Numbered from the stretch's first letter, positions 40,363-49,920 are shown. The stretch: DNA of 50,056 nt from Pseudogemmobacter hezensis (GCF_013155295.1 NZ_JABJXT010000025.1:1-50056); one strand, 5' to 3'. Program-made: numbers and translations. Notes: generated from the letters alone by a model not told the origin.

Positions 40363-40815
40363 TCAGGCGCGGTCATCCTTTGGGCTGCCCATCACGACAT
40401 AGGTGGTGACCGAGCGCACCTGGGGCAGGGTGCCGAGGATCTCTGTATGCCAGTGCTTATAGCTGGCCAGATCCCGGGTCTCGACGCGCAGCAGATATTC
40501 AAAAGAGCCGGTGATATTATGGCATTCGCGCACCTGCGGCGCGAGGATGACCGCCCGCTCAAAGGCCTCTTGCGAGGCTTTCGTGTGTGTGTTCAGCCCG
40601 ACGGTGATATAGGCGATGAAGCCGATCCCCAGCTTTTCCGGGTCAAGCACCGCGCGATAGCCACGGATCAGGCCGATCCGCTCCAGCTCCTGGACGCGGC
40701 GCAGCGTGGCCGAGGGCGAGAGGCCGATCTCATCGGCCAGCGCCAGATTGGTCAGCCGCCCGTCGCGGGTCAGGCTGCGCAATATCTTCTCGTCTGTAAG
40801 ATCGATTTTCGTCAT
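40363..40815 (-). CDS. Lrp/AsnC-family regulator (first copy)
   Basis: The 150-residue protein has the N-terminal helix-turn-helix (about 5-60, DEKILRSLTRDGRLTNLALADEIGLSPSATLRRVQELE) and the C-terminal RAM domain (VRECHNITGSFEYLLRVE). The ATG at 40815 is chosen over the long upstream extension because the family starts here. It is divergent from the LysE-type exporter gene. That is a common layout for an amino-acid-sensing Lrp controlling its neighbour. Confidence 0.92.
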   Translation of the reverse strand: MTKIDLTDEKILRSLTRDGRLTNLALADEIGLSPSATLRRVQELERIGLIRGYRAVLDPEKLGIGFIAYITVGLNTHTKASQEAFERAVILAPQVRECHNITGSFEYLLRVETRDLASYKHWHTEILGTLPQVRSVTTYVVMGSPKDDRA

Positions 40816-40887
40816 TTGTTGTGAAATATGCGGCGATTGCCGCTGATTTGCAATCCTGTGCCGGGTAAGCTGCGCAATAAATGCGCC

Positions 40888-41493
40888 ATGACATATGATG
40901 CGATCCTTGCCCTGCTGGGCTTTGCCTTTGCCACGACTTTTACGCCGGGGCCGAACAATATGATGCTGATCACCTCGGGGGTGAATTTCGGCCTGCGGCG
41001 GACGGTGCCGCATATGCTGGGAATCACCCTGGGGGTGGTCAGCCTGGTGCTGCTGACGGGGCTGGGTGTTGCGGGGCTGTTCCATGCCTGGCCGCCCGCG
41101 CTGACGGTGCTGAAACTGCTTTCGGTGGCCTATATGCTGTGGCTGGCCTGGAAGATCGCCAATGCCGCAGCGCCCGGCGAGGCTGGGGCAAAGGCGCGCC
41201 CGATGACGCTTTTGCAGGCGGCGGCTTTTCAATGGGTCAACCCCAAGGCCTGGGCGATGGCGCTTGGGGGTGTCGCGGCCTATATCCCGCATCCCGATCT
41301 GGCGTCCCTGCTGATCGCGGCGGCGGTCTTTGCGGCGGTCTCGGTGCCGTCGACATCTTTCTGGGCGGCAGCGGGGCAGGGGTTGCGGCGCTGGCTGGCA
41401 GAGCCTGCACGGCTGCGGGCCTTTAACTGGGGGATGGCGGTCTTGCTGATCCTGTCGCTTTGGCCGGTGATCACCATGAAGCTGGCCTCATAA
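40888..41493 (+). CDS. LysE/RhtB-family amino-acid exporter
   Basis: The 201-residue membrane protein has about six hydrophobic segments, the family opening LLGFAFATTFTPGPNNMMLI, and the VPHMLGITLGVVSLVLL segment. It exports basic or neutral amino acids or homoserine-type metabolites. It diverges from one Lrp regulator and converges on the second, which is the standard pairing for amino-acid export control. The substrate is not determined by the sequence. Confidence 0.9.
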   Translation: MTYDAILALLGFAFATTFTPGPNNMMLITSGVNFGLRRTVPHMLGITLGVVSLVLLTGLGVAGLFHAWPPALTVLKLLSVAYMLWLAWKIANAAAPGEAGAKARPMTLLQAAAFQWVNPKAWAMALGGVAAYIPHPDLASLLIAAAVFAAVSVPSTSFWAAAGQGLRRWLAEPARLRAFNWGMAVLLILSLWPVITMKLAS

Positions 41494-41495
41494 GG

Positions 41496-41540
41496 AAAAG
41501 CCCCCGGCGCCGAGGGCTATTCACGGGGGCTTTTGGTTTT
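41496..41540. terminator. Bidirectional terminator between lysE and the second lrp
   Basis: AAAAGCCCCC (41496-41505) and GGGGGCTTTT (41525-41534) form a 10-bp stem with a 19-base loop that itself holds GGCGCC. T-rich sequence follows on the plus strand. Confidence 0.8.
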
Positions 41541-41561
41541 TCACCGGGGGTGTTTCGCGGC

Positions 41562-42035
41562 CTATCTGTTGCGCGTGTCGACCGGATAGGCGGTCGAGAA
41601 TTTCATCCGCTCCATCGAGAAATGCGAGGTCAGGTTCTTGATCGGCACCGCATCGGTCAGCCGCTTATACAGCTGGTCAAAGCTTTCCATATCGGCGACC
41701 GAGACGCGCAGCAGGTAATCCATCTCGCCTGCCATGCGATAAACCTCCATCACCTCGGCGAACTGGCCGACGGCTTTTGAGAAGGCATCGCGCCAGGCGG
41801 CCGAGTGATCGGGGGCCTCGATGCCGATGAACACCGTCAGCCCAAAGCCCAGCCGCGCCGGATTGGCCAGCGCGACGCGCCCCGTCAGCACGCCATTGGC
41901 CTCAAGTTTCTGGATGCGTTTCCAGCACGGCGTCTGCGACAGGCCGACGCGATCAGCGATCTGCGCCACAGGCAAAGTGGCGTCGCGCATCAGCTCGGCG
42001 ACGATCTTACGGTCGATCAGATCGAGATTGTCCAT
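41562..42035 (-). CDS. Lrp/AsnC-family regulator (second copy)
   Basis: The start at ATG 42035 is preceded by CCGGAG seven bases away. The 157-residue protein has a helix-turn-helix (LDLIDRKIVAELMRDATLPVA ... SQTPCWKRIQKLE) and an RAM domain (EMDYLLRVSVADM). Unlike the first copy, its recognition helix is of the TPCWKRIQ type often seen in branched-chain or cysteine regulators. The upstream region before the Rrf2 gene is about 213 bases without other genes. Confidence 0.92.
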   Translation of the reverse strand: MDNLDLIDRKIVAELMRDATLPVAQIADRVGLSQTPCWKRIQKLEANGVLTGRVALANPARLGFGLTVFIGIEAPDHSAAWRDAFSKAVGQFAEVMEVYRMAGEMDYLLRVSVADMESFDQLYKRLTDAVPIKNLTSHFSMERMKFSTAYPVDTRNR

Positions 42036-42248
42036 CTGTTGCTCCGGCATAGGGCAGTGGGTTCGTTCTCATTCTGGGTGCAAAAATACTCTTTTGTCTA
42101 CTGGTTAAATCGTCTTTAATTCCAGCAAAGGAAACTGACCCGGAATCCCTTGTTTTTCGCGGGCAATCATTCCAGATGAAGCGCCTGGCCGGGGAAATCC
42201 TCGCGCTGACGGATTGATTCGCGCTGACTGGTTCCATAGGCTGCCCAT

Positions 42249-42701
42249 ATGATTACCCAGAAGATGAAATATGCCCTGAAGGCCCTTCTCGTCCTGGGTG
42301 ATGAGGTGCGCCAGCCCGAGCCGAAGGCGCTGACCATCGAAGAGATCGCTCGCCGCTCTGGCACGCCGAAACGGTTTCTTGAGCATATCCTGCTTGAGGT
42401 GCGAAATGCCGGGGTGATTGCCTCGACCCGCGGGCGTTCGGGGGGCTATTCGCTGATCAAAAAGCCGGGCGAGGTCTCTATATCAGAGCTGCTCAGGCTG
42501 ATTGACGGGCCCATTGCGCCGCTGCCCTGCCTGTCGCGCCGCGCTTATCAGCGCTGCGAGGATTGCACCGATGAGGCAAGCTGCCGGATCCGCAAGGTCT
42601 TTGCCGAGGTGTTCTGGTCCTATCTGCTGATCATCGAATCGCTGACGCTGGAAGATATGCTGCGCTCTGACCGGGTGGCCGAGCAGGTGATGGGCGCCTG
42701 A
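42249..42701 (+). CDS. Rrf2-family regulator with four clustered cysteines
   Basis: The 150-residue protein has a winged helix (LTIEEIARRSGTPKRFLEHIL, then a GGY wing, about 57-75). A cysteine set, Cys94, 103, 106 and 112, lies in a dimerisation segment (PCLSRRAYQRCEDC). Rrf2 proteins with cysteines in this region usually hold an Fe-S cluster and sense redox, iron or sulfur status, though the spacing here is not that of IscR or NsrR. It lies just upstream of the sulfate uptake genes on the same strand and is a good candidate to control them. Confidence 0.85.
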   Translation: MITQKMKYALKALLVLGDEVRQPEPKALTIEEIARRSGTPKRFLEHILLEVRNAGVIASTRGRSGGYSLIKKPGEVSISELLRLIDGPIAPLPCLSRRAYQRCEDCTDEASCRIRKVFAEVFWSYLLIIESLTLEDMLRSDRVAEQVMGA

Positions 42702-42935
42702 CGCCAGACGCCAGACGCCCTGGGGCAGGTTTCACAGCCCCCCCGGCGGATGTGCCGCCCTGGCCCCTGAAAATCAGCCAGTGCGCCGCGCGTAAGGCTG
42801 CAGGCCGCGCACCCGATTCCTGCGCCCTGACGGCCGGGCAGTTCCCGCAGACGATGGTTTTTCGCCCCGATTTCCGGATTCCGTAGAATTTTCATCCCCC
42901 GCAGGGGTGGATTTCGCCAGATATATTCCTTTGCA

Positions 42936-42960
42936 AATAACGAGTAATCCTGTCGTTATT
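42936..42960. promoter_or_regulatory. 25-bp dyad AATAACGA-N9-TCGTTATT upstream of the sulfate operon
   Basis: Perfect 8-bp arms (42936-42943 and 42953-42960) flank a 9-base spacer. Nearby -10-like TATTAT (42957-42962) lies within the right arm, so a bound protein would block the promoter of the operon that starts with the small protein at 43012. The Rrf2 protein encoded upstream is the natural candidate. Confidence 0.55.
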
Positions 42961-43011
42961 ATGGGTATTGGCCGACAGGGTGTCGGGCAAATGACGCAAG
43001 GAGATTGCAGG

Positions 43012-43269
43012 ATGACCGCAGCATTCGCTTTCGGAACGCCCGCAACGGGCAATCCCGGATATACCCCCATCGGCCGTCTGGCCCAGGGCCAGGGCATGTC
43101 GGGCACCTGCGTCGTTCGTCTGATCGACCGCCGCACCGGGATGACGCATCGCGTCAACGGCACGCCGCTGGTCATCTTCACCCGTCGCCCCGCTGAGGCG
43201 GTGGCCGAGCTGCTGTCGGGACGTGACCGCAGCATCTGGGAAGCCCGCGTCGACCCGATCGAGCCTTAA
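43012..43269 (+). CDS. Small conserved-looking protein before the sulfate-binding gene (85 aa)
   Basis: The ATG at 43012 has AAGGAG nine bases upstream. The 85-residue protein is short-beta-rich, with no signal peptide and no transmembrane segment. It contains [20 protein letters not shown] and a final [11 protein letters not shown]. It is translated just before sbp (112 bases away) and lies behind the 25-bp dyad. It is likely part of the sulfur operon and cytoplasmic. It is not recognised as a named family. Confidence 0.7.
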   Translation: MTAAFAFGTPATGNPGYTPIGRLAQGQGMSGTCVVRLIDRRTGMTHRVNGTPLVIFTRRPAEAVAELLSGRDRSIWEARVDPIEP

Positions 43270-43381
43270 GCCGAGGACCAGAATGACCTTTCCGCATACG
43301 ATTTTTGGCCTCGCGCCTTTTATGCCCCTGCCGCGCCAAAGCGCTGCGTCAGTTGAATCGAATGATATTCAGGAGATTACG

Positions 43382-44464
43382 ATGACCAATCCCACCGCCC
43401 GCCCGGCAGCCACCTTTGATGGCGAACACTCTGGTTTCGGCCTTAGCGTCTCGCGTTTTCTTGGCAATGCCCGCTTTCTGCGCGGTGCCGTTGCGGCGAT
43501 TGCGCTGGCGGTCTCTGGCGTGGTCAGCGCTGCGCCTGTTCAGGCAGAGGCCCTGCTGAACGTCTCTTATGACCCGACGCGCGAGCTTTACCGCGAGTTC
43601 AACGAGGCTTTTGCGAAATACTGGGTCGAGCAGGGCAATGAAGCCCCTTCGATTGAGACCTCGCATGGTGGCTCAGGCGCTCAGGCGCGTTCGGTTGTCG
43701 AGGGGCTTGAGGCGCAGGTTCTGACGCTGGCGCTTGGCGGTGACATCGACCGCGTGGCCGAGACCGGCAAGCTGCCGAAAGACTGGCAGGCGAAACTGCC
43801 GCATAACTCGTCGCCCTATACCTCGACCATCGTGTTCCTGGTGCGCAACGGCAATCCCAAAGGTCTGAACGACTGGGGCGATCTGCTGAAAGAGGGCGTT
43901 GAGGTGATCACGCCGAACCCGAAAACCTCGGGCGGGGCGCGCTGGAACTATCTGGCGGCCTGGGCCTGGGCGGAAAAGAACGGCCAGGATCCGCAGGAAT
44001 TCGTGAAGAAACTTTATGAGCATGTGCCGGTTCTCGACACCGGGGCGCGCGGCTCGACCACCACTTTCGTGCAACGCGAGATCGGTGACGTGCTGCTGGC
44101 CTGGGAGAATGAGGCCTATCTGGCGCTGGAAGAGCTGGGCGATGACGCCTTTGACATCGTGGTCCCCAGCGTCTCGATCTTGACCGAGCCGCCCGTCGCC
44201 CTGGTCGAGGGCAACATCAAAAACGATGAGCAGCGCAAGCTGGCCGAGGCCTATCTGAATTACCTCTACACCCCCGAGGGCCAGGCGATTGCCTTTAAGC
44301 ACTTCTACCGTGCCTGGGACGATTCAGCCGCAAATCCCGAGGATGTGGCCCGTTTCCCGAAACTTGACCTGGTGACGATTGCCGATTTCGGCGGCTGGGA
44401 AAAAGCACAGCCCGAGCATTTCGGTGACGGCGGCACTTTCGATCAGATCTATACCGCCAAATAA
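43382..44464 (+). CDS. sbp: Sulfate-binding periplasmic protein
   Basis: The 360-residue protein has a long N-terminal leader with a hydrophobic core ([16 protein letters not shown], cleavage near QAEA at about 58). The mature Sbp/CysP fold begins [18 protein letters not shown] and carries [21 protein letters not shown], the [16 protein letters not shown] block and the C-terminal DQIYTAK. It binds sulfate (or thiosulfate) for the CysTWA transporter. ATG 43382 follows AGGAG by seven bases; the upstream start adds an unlikely tail. The leader of about 57 residues is longer than usual. Confidence 0.92.
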   Translation: MTNPTARPAATFDGEHSGFGLSVSRFLGNARFLRGAVAAIALAVSGVVSAAPVQAEALLNVSYDPTRELYREFNEAFAKYWVEQGNEAPSIETSHGGSGAQARSVVEGLEAQVLTLALGGDIDRVAETGKLPKDWQAKLPHNSSPYTSTIVFLVRNGNPKGLNDWGDLLKEGVEVITPNPKTSGGARWNYLAAWAWAEKNGQDPQEFVKKLYEHVPVLDTGARGSTTTFVQREIGDVLLAWENEAYLALEELGDDAFDIVVPSVSILTEPPVALVEGNIKNDEQRKLAEAYLNYLYTPEGQAIAFKHFYRAWDDSAANPEDVARFPKLDLVTIADFGGWEKAQPEHFGDGGTFDQIYTAK

Positions 44465-44475
44465 GGACCGACCTC

Positions 44476-45408
44476 ATGGGCAGGCCACTGGTTCACCGAT
44501 CCCCAATGCCGGGCCTTGGCCTGTCGGCGGGGATCACCCTCACAATGCTGTCTCTGGTGGTGATCCTGCCGATTGGCGCTCTGGTTTTGCAGGGCGCCAG
44601 TTTTGGCATCGCTGGCATCTGGGACACCATCCACCGCGAGCGGGTCTGGAAGGCGCTGTTCCTGTCCTTCCGCATCTCGCTTTATGCGGCGCTGTTCAAC
44701 CTGGTGTTCGGGGTGATCCTGGCCTGGGTGCTGGCCCGCTACAGCTTTCCGGGGCGGCGGATCCTGGATGCTGCGGTTGATCTGCCCTTCGCGCTGCCGA
44801 CGGCGGTGGCCGGGATCGCCCTGACTGCGCTTTATGCGCCGAACGGGCTTTTCGGGGCGGCCTGGAAGGATCACATCGCGCCTGCGCTGAATATCGCGCT
44901 TGAGGTTCCGGCCTATATTCTGAACCTTGTCGCGGTGCCGCTGGGCTTTGAGGCCTTCGTCTTTGAGGTGCCGCCCCGCATCGCCTATGCGACGCCCGGC
45001 ATCTTTATCGCGCTGGTTTTCGTGGGGCTGCCCTTCGTTGCCCGCACCGTGCAGCCGGTGATCCATGAGATCGAGCGCGAGGTCGAAGAGGCCTCGGCCA
45101 CCCTGGGGGCCAGCCGCTATTATACGCTGGCGCGGGTGATCTGGCCGATGCTGATGCCCGCGGCGCTGACCGGGTTCGCGCTTTCGCTGGCGCGGGCGGT
45201 TGGCGAATACGGCTCGGTGATCTTCATCGCCGGAAACAAGCCGCTTTTGACCGAGATCGCGCCCTTGCTGGTGGTGATCCAGCTTGAGCAGTTCAATTAT
45301 GACAATGCGGCCGCAATCGGTATTGCCATGCTGGTGATCTCTTTCGCCATGCTGCTGGTGATCAACCTGATCCAGGTCTGGAGCCGTCGGAGGATCGGAT
45401 ATGTCTGA
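44476..45408 (+). CDS. cysT: Sulfate transporter permease CysT
   Basis: The 310-residue inner-membrane permease has about six transmembrane helices and the EAA motif region EVEEASATLGASRYYTLARV (about 211-230), which contacts CysA. The first segment is ITLTMLSLVVILPIGALVL. It starts 11 bases after sbp and overlaps cysW by eight bases, so the complex is made from one message. The central insertion of about 30 residues around 125-160 is a little longer than in E. coli. Confidence 0.93.
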   Translation: MGRPLVHRSPMPGLGLSAGITLTMLSLVVILPIGALVLQGASFGIAGIWDTIHRERVWKALFLSFRISLYAALFNLVFGVILAWVLARYSFPGRRILDAAVDLPFALPTAVAGIALTALYAPNGLFGAAWKDHIAPALNIALEVPAYILNLVAVPLGFEAFVFEVPPRIAYATPGIFIALVFVGLPFVARTVQPVIHEIEREVEEASATLGASRYYTLARVIWPMLMPAALTGFALSLARAVGEYGSVIFIAGNKPLLTEIAPLLVVIQLEQFNYDNAAAIGIAMLVISFAMLLVINLIQVWSRRRIGYV

Positions 45409-46315
45409 TTTCGCAGCGGGTTCCCCCGCAAACCGGCCGCAGCCACAGCCGGGGATCAACCCAAATGAGGCCCGCTTTCAGGCCCCGACCGATGAGCCGC
45501 TGCTGTTGCGCTGGTCGCTGATTGCCATCGCCGCCTTCTTCCTGATCCTTCTGGTATTCGCACCACTGACCGCCGTTTTTGCCGAAGCCCTCAGCAAGGG
45601 CTGGGGTGCGGCCGTCAAAAGCCTGCAAAGCCGCGAGGCGATCTCGGCCATCAAATTAACCCTGCTGGTCGCGGCGATTGTGGTGCCGCTGAATGCGGTT
45701 TTCGGCATCGCCGCCGCCTGGTTCATCACCAAATTCGACTTTCGCGGCAAAGCCTTTCTGATCACCCTGATCGACCTGCCTTTCTCGGTCTCGCCGGTGG
45801 TCGCCGGGCTTTGCATCGTGCTTTTGTTCGGCGCGAATACCGCCATCGGGGCCTGGCTGGTCGCCAATGGTTTCCCGATTGTCTTTGCGCTGCCGGGCAT
45901 CGTGCTGGCGACGGTGTTCGTCACCTTCCCCTTCGTCGCCCGCGAGCTGATCCCGGTGATGATCGAGCAGGGCCGAGCCGAGGAAGAGGCCGCGCTGACG
46001 CTGGGCGCCTCGGGGTGGCGCACCTTCTTTACCGTCACCCTGCCCAATATCCGCTGGGCGCTGCTTTACGGGCTGCTTTTGTGCAATGCCCGCGCCATGG
46101 GCGAGTTCGGCGCGGTTGCGGTCGTCTCGGGCAAGCGAGAGTCTGCCACCACGATGCCTTTGCGTATCGAGATGTTTTACAACGAATATCTCTCGGTTGC
46201 GGCCTTTTCGCTGGCGGGGCTTCTGGCCTTCTTCGCGCTGCTGACGCTGCTTTTGAAAACCTGGCTGGAAAGCCGCCACGCTGACGCGCTTTCGGCCAGC
46301 CGGCGCGGTCACTAG
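45401..46315 (+). CDS. cysW: Sulfate transporter permease CysW
   Basis: A 304-residue permease with the CysW pattern: hydrophobic segments from about residue 48, the [19 protein letters not shown] motif, and an EAA loop [19 protein letters not shown] (about 191-210). The ATG overlaps the end of cysT by eight bases. A non-conserved N-terminal tail of about 40 residues precedes the first membrane segment. Confidence 0.93.
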   Translation: MSDFAAGSPANRPQPQPGINPNEARFQAPTDEPLLLRWSLIAIAAFFLILLVFAPLTAVFAEALSKGWGAAVKSLQSREAISAIKLTLLVAAIVVPLNAVFGIAAAWFITKFDFRGKAFLITLIDLPFSVSPVVAGLCIVLLFGANTAIGAWLVANGFPIVFALPGIVLATVFVTFPFVARELIPVMIEQGRAEEEAALTLGASGWRTFFTVTLPNIRWALLYGLLLCNARAMGEFGAVAVVSGKRESATTMPLRIEMFYNEYLSVAAFSLAGLLAFFALLTLLLKTWLESRHADALSASRRGH

Positions 46316-46401
46316 ATCCGCCAGATCCATTTTTCCGGTGGACAGGGGCGCGTATCTGCCCCCCGCCATCCCCCGACAGGGCCCGAGACAGGGAATGTGT
46401 T

Positions 46402-47121
46402 ATGAAAATTGAAATTGATGAGATCTCGAAAGATTTTGGCTCGACCGCGGCGCTGACCCCGGTTTCGCTGTCGATCCCCTCGGGGGCGCTGGTGGCGCTT
46501 TTGGGGCCCTCGGGCTCGGGCAAGACCACCTTGCTGCGCATCCTGGGCGGGCTAGAATTTCCCACCGCCGGGCGGGTGCTGTTTGAGGGGCAGGACGCCA
46601 CCAATCTGACGGTGCAGGAACGGCGGGCGGGCTTTGTCTTTCAGTCCTACGCGCTGTTTCGCCATATGACGGTGTTTGAGAATATCGCCTATGGGCTGCG
46701 GGCCCGGCCCCGCCAGCAACGCCCCTCAAATCCCGAAATCACCCGCCGCGTTACCAAATTGCTGGAGTTGATCCAGCTGCCCGATATCGGCAAGCGCTAT
46801 CCGGCGCAGCTGTCGGGCGGGCAGCGTCAGCGCGTGGCTCTGGCGCGGGCGCTGGCAATCGAGCCACGCATGCTTTTGTTGGATGAGCCCTTCGGGGCGC
46901 TGGATGCCAAAGTGCGCAAAGAGCTGCGCCAGGGCCTGCGTGACATCCATGACGAGACCGGCCTGACCACGATTTTCGTCACCCATGACCAGGAAGAGGC
47001 GATGGAACTTGCCGATCTGGTGGTGGTGATGTCGATGGGGCGGATCGAGCAGATCGGCAAACCCGCCGATATCCGCGCCCGTCCGGCGACAGATTTCGTG
47101 CGCAGTTTCATCGCGGCATAA
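46402..47121 (+). CDS. cysA: Sulfate ABC transporter ATP-binding protein CysA (short form)
   Basis: The 239-residue ATPase has Walker [10 protein letters not shown] (Lys41), signature LSGGQRQR (about 138-145), Walker [12 protein letters not shown] (about 158-168) and the H-loop VTHDQEEAM. Typical CysA proteins have about 100 more residues forming a regulatory TOBE-like domain; this one stops right after the ATPase domain. It is last in the operon, 86 bases after cysW. The short form may lack the C-terminal sensing function. Confidence 0.93.
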   Translation: MKIEIDEISKDFGSTAALTPVSLSIPSGALVALLGPSGSGKTTLLRILGGLEFPTAGRVLFEGQDATNLTVQERRAGFVFQSYALFRHMTVFENIAYGLRARPRQQRPSNPEITRRVTKLLELIQLPDIGKRYPAQLSGGQRQRVALARALAIEPRMLLLDEPFGALDAKVRKELRQGLRDIHDETGLTTIFVTHDQEEAMELADLVVVMSMGRIEQIGKPADIRARPATDFVRSFIAA

Positions 47122-47174
47122 GCGGTAAAACGGGTCTTTGTCAGGCGACATGCCTGCGCGGTCTGGCTTTCTTG

Positions 47175-47205
47175 CAATGGGGCCCCTTTAACCGGGGCCC
47201 CATTG
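47175..47205. terminator. Hairpin between cysA and chpT
   Basis: CAATGGGGCCCC (47175-47186) and GGGGCCCCATTG (47194-47205) form a perfect 12-bp stem over TTTAACC. No clear U-tract follows; it separates two convergent genes. Confidence 0.65.
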
Positions 47206-47215
47206 GCATTCTGTC

Positions 47216-47824
47216 TCACCATTCCAGGGAGAGAGACGTCTCACCAAAGTTGCGCCGGACCGACAGGCCGCGCGCCTGCATCGCCTCAACCGCCAGTGCG
47301 AATTGCACATGAGAGGCGGGAACGGTTGCTCTATCCTGCGGGGCAGAGGTGTTTGTATCCAGCATCTGCCAGTAATGCGGCTCGATCCGTGAGCGGCTGG
47401 CCTCGGCCTCTATCTGCCAGCCGGTTTCTGTCTGGCTGATGCGGATCCGGCCGCCATAGGGCAGGGCGCTTTCCAGGCATTGCAGCAGCAGGAAGGCCAG
47501 TTTTACATCGCGGCGGTCGATCTCTGCGGCGCTGCTCCATTCGGTGCGCAGCCTGCCGCCCATGGATATCGCGGCCAGGATCGCCGTCACCTCACTGCGG
47601 GCGATCCGCTGATCCGCGCCCGCCATGCCGAAAGCCACCCGGAAAAAGCGGATGCGGGCATTGGCGCTGGCGACGCTTTCGGCGATCAGCGCCAGTTCCG
47701 GGGTGGCCGCGCCGCGATCCATCAGCATCAGCTCGACCCCGTTGCCGATCGCGCCTATTGGGCTGATAAGGTCATGGCAGATCCGTGATCCGATAAGCGC
47801 GGCGAGATCGGTTTTGTCTTGCAT
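47216..47824 (-). CDS. chpT: Histidine phosphotransferase ChpT
   Basis: The 202-residue protein has the pseudo-histidine-kinase fold of ChpT. The phospho-acceptor His17 is in IGSRICHDLISPIGAIGNGV, and a degenerate ATPase-like C-terminal domain follows. ChpT passes phosphate from CckA to CtrA and CpdR in alphaproteobacteria. It is divergent from the DUF3553 gene across only 25 bases, so the two promoters must overlap. The length is normal for Rhodobacterales. Confidence 0.9.
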   Translation of the reverse strand: MQDKTDLAALIGSRICHDLISPIGAIGNGVELMLMDRGAATPELALIAESVASANARIRFFRVAFGMAGADQRIARSEVTAILAAISMGGRLRTEWSSAAEIDRRDVKLAFLLLQCLESALPYGGRIRISQTETGWQIEAEASRSRIEPHYWQMLDTNTSAPQDRATVPASHVQFALAVEAMQARGLSVRRNFGETSLSLEW

Positions 47825-47849
47825 TTTACAGCCTCAGGAATTGCTTTTG

Positions 47850-48023
47850 ATGAACTCACTTCTGGAACCGGGAATGTTTGTGCGCTGCCCTTCGCGGCCT
47901 GACTGGGGGCTGGGGCAGGTGCAGTCGAATATCGGTGGACGCGTTACCGTAAACTTTGAACATGCCGGAAAGCAGGTGATTGACAGCCGTAATGTCGACT
48001 TGCTTCCTGATTTCACTATATAA
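47850..48023 (+). CDS. DUF3553 small protein
   Basis: The 57-residue protein has a compact beta fold (VRCPSRPDWGLGQVQSNIGG, VTVNFEHAGKQVI), typical of the DUF3553 family of small alphaproteobacterial proteins. It starts 26 bases from the chpT start on the other strand, with AGGA upstream. Its role is unknown, but the strict pairing with chpT is common in this group. Confidence 0.8.
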   Translation: MNSLLEPGMFVRCPSRPDWGLGQVQSNIGGRVTVNFEHAGKQVIDSRNVDLLPDFTI

Positions 48024-48268
48024 ACAACCTGCAGTTGTTTTTTCGATATATCAAGGCTTAACGGCAGCGTTCGCGCAACAGCAGGGCGCGTCATCCGGGG
48101 TGGAGGCGCGTTCTGCCCGTTACAGAGCTTTCGTTTGCAATGCGGCGGCTGCATGACTAAGTCTGAGGCAGAGCCGGATCAGTATGACCGGGGGCCCGCG
48201 ATTGCCTGGGGGCGCCTGTTCATCAGCGCCAGAGACGTTCCTTCAGATAAAAGTCGCCTTCTGACGAT

Positions 48269-49051
48269 ATGCTTGCTGACGATACCATATATACATTGCG
48301 CCTTGCGGTTGATGAGGCGGATATTCGCGGCGCGCAGCGCCTGCGCTACCGGGTCTTTGTTGAGGAACTGGGGGCAAGCGGCGGTCTGATCGACCATGCG
48401 CAGCGCCTGGAAACCGACTCCTTTGATGCGCTTTTTGATCATCTGGTGCTGATCGACAAACGGGTGCCGCCTGCCAGTGGCGACCATGTCGTGGGGGCTT
48501 ACCGTCTTTTGCCCGATGACAGGCTGCCCCAGGGCGGGCGTTTCTACTCGGAAGACGAATATGATCTTTCGCCGCTCAGGGCGACGGGGCGGCGCCTGCT
48601 GGAGTTGGGCCGCACCTGCGTGCATCCCGATCACCGGGGCGGGGCGGCGATGCTGCTGTTGTGGAACGGGCTGGCGGAATATGTGCTCGAGCGCGAGATC
48701 GAGGTGATGTTCGGCCCCGCCTCTTTCCACGGCACCGATACGGCGGCGCTGGCGAAACCTTTGTCCTGGCTGTGGCATCATCATCTGGCCCCGCCTGCGA
48801 TCCGGGTGCGGGCTTTGCCCCCCGGGCGGGCCGAGATGGATCTGATCCCCGCTGATGGGCTTGACCGTGCCTCGGCCATGGCGGCGATGCCTGCGCTGAT
48901 CAAAGCCTATCTGCGGCTGGGCGGCATGGTGGGGGATGGTGCCTTTATCGACCGGCCCTTCAATACGACCGATGTCTGCCTCTTGATGGATACCGGACGG
49001 ATGTCGGCCCGCCACCGCGATTTCTACACCCGCAAACAGGCCGGAAATTGA
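48269..49051 (+). CDS. olsB: L-ornithine N-alpha-acyltransferase OlsB
   Basis: The 260-residue GNAT-like acyltransferase contains RYRVFVEELGA (about 27-37) and the LELGRTCVHPDHRGGAAMLLLW motif (about 111-132), characteristic of OlsB. It makes lyso-ornithine lipid by moving a 3-hydroxy fatty acyl group from ACP to ornithine. The stop overlaps the olsA start (TTGA), so the two enzymes are coupled. Upstream 245 bases hold no gene. Confidence 0.9.
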   Translation: MLADDTIYTLRLAVDEADIRGAQRLRYRVFVEELGASGGLIDHAQRLETDSFDALFDHLVLIDKRVPPASGDHVVGAYRLLPDDRLPQGGRFYSEDEYDLSPLRATGRRLLELGRTCVHPDHRGGAAMLLLWNGLAEYVLEREIEVMFGPASFHGTDTAALAKPLSWLWHHHLAPPAIRVRALPPGRAEMDLIPADGLDRASAMAAMPALIKAYLRLGGMVGDGAFIDRPFNTTDVCLLMDTGRMSARHRDFYTRKQAGN

Positions 49052-49917
49052 ACGACCCAGAAAAGCTTAACGCCGATGCGCCCGGCCCCGATGGGGACAG
49101 GCCCTTATATCCGCGCATCACCGCGCCGGGCTGGCTGCTGATTGCGCTGCGCGGCACTGTCCTGATCCTTTTCCTGATCCTGGGGCTGATCCTGCATTCG
49201 CTGATCCGCCTGATCGAATGGCCGCTGGCCGGGCGCAACCGTCCGGTCTCGCCGCTGATCACCAGGTTTGTCTGCCGCAATGCGCTGCGGATCATGGGGA
49301 TCGGCTATTCCACCAAAGGCCAGCCGATGCGGCAAAAGGGGGCGGTGGTCGCCAATCACGCCGGCTGGATGGACATCTTCGCCCTGAATGCCGGGCAGAG
49401 CATCTATTTCGTCGCCAAAGCCGAGGTCGCAACCTGGCCTGGCATCGGCCTGCTGGCCAAAGTCACCGGCACCGTCTTTATCACCCGCAAAAGCAGCGAG
49501 GCGCGGCGTCAGCAGACTGTGTTCGAGGATCGGCTTCGCGCCGGGCATCAGCTGCTGTTTTTCCCCGAGGGCACCTCGACCGACAGCCAGCAGGTTCTGC
49601 CGTTCAAATCGACGCTGTTTCAGGCCTTCTATACGCATGGCCTGGATCGGGTGCTGCATATCCAGCCGGTGACCGTGGTCTGGCACGCGCCCGTCAACCG
49701 CGATCCGAGCTTTTACGGCTGGTGGGGGGATATGGATTTCGCCAGCCATCTGTTGAAGGTGCTGGCGGTCTGGCGTCAGGGCCGGGTCGAGGTGATCTGG
49801 CACCCCGAGGTCCCGGTTGATGCCTTCGCCTCGCGCAAAGAGCTGGCGCTCTATTGCGAGCGGGTGATCCGAACGGCGCATCCGGTGGCGCGCTTCTCAG
49901 AGACAGAACAGGACTGA
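49048..49917 (+). CDS. olsA: Lyso-ornithine lipid O-acyltransferase OlsA
   Basis: The 289-residue membrane-bound PlsC-type acyltransferase has one strong hydrophobic segment (about 28-52). The catalytic H-x4-D is NHAGWMD (His104, Asp109), and FPEGTSTD lies at about 173-180. It adds the second acyl chain to make ornithine lipid. It starts with a TTG that overlaps the olsB stop. It ends at a terminator. Confidence 0.9.
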   Translation: MNDPEKLNADAPGPDGDRPLYPRITAPGWLLIALRGTVLILFLILGLILHSLIRLIEWPLAGRNRPVSPLITRFVCRNALRIMGIGYSTKGQPMRQKGAVVANHAGWMDIFALNAGQSIYFVAKAEVATWPGIGLLAKVTGTVFITRKSSEARRQQTVFEDRLRAGHQLLFFPEGTSTDSQQVLPFKSTLFQAFYTHGLDRVLHIQPVTVVWHAPVNRDPSFYGWWGDMDFASHLLKVLAVWRQGRVEVIWHPEVPVDAFASRKELALYCERVIRTAHPVARFSETEQD

Positions 49918-49920
49918 CAG

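Noticed and set aside
48135-48389. 84-codon frame upstream of olsB
   Set aside because: Overlaps olsB in another frame and lacks a ribosome site or domain features.
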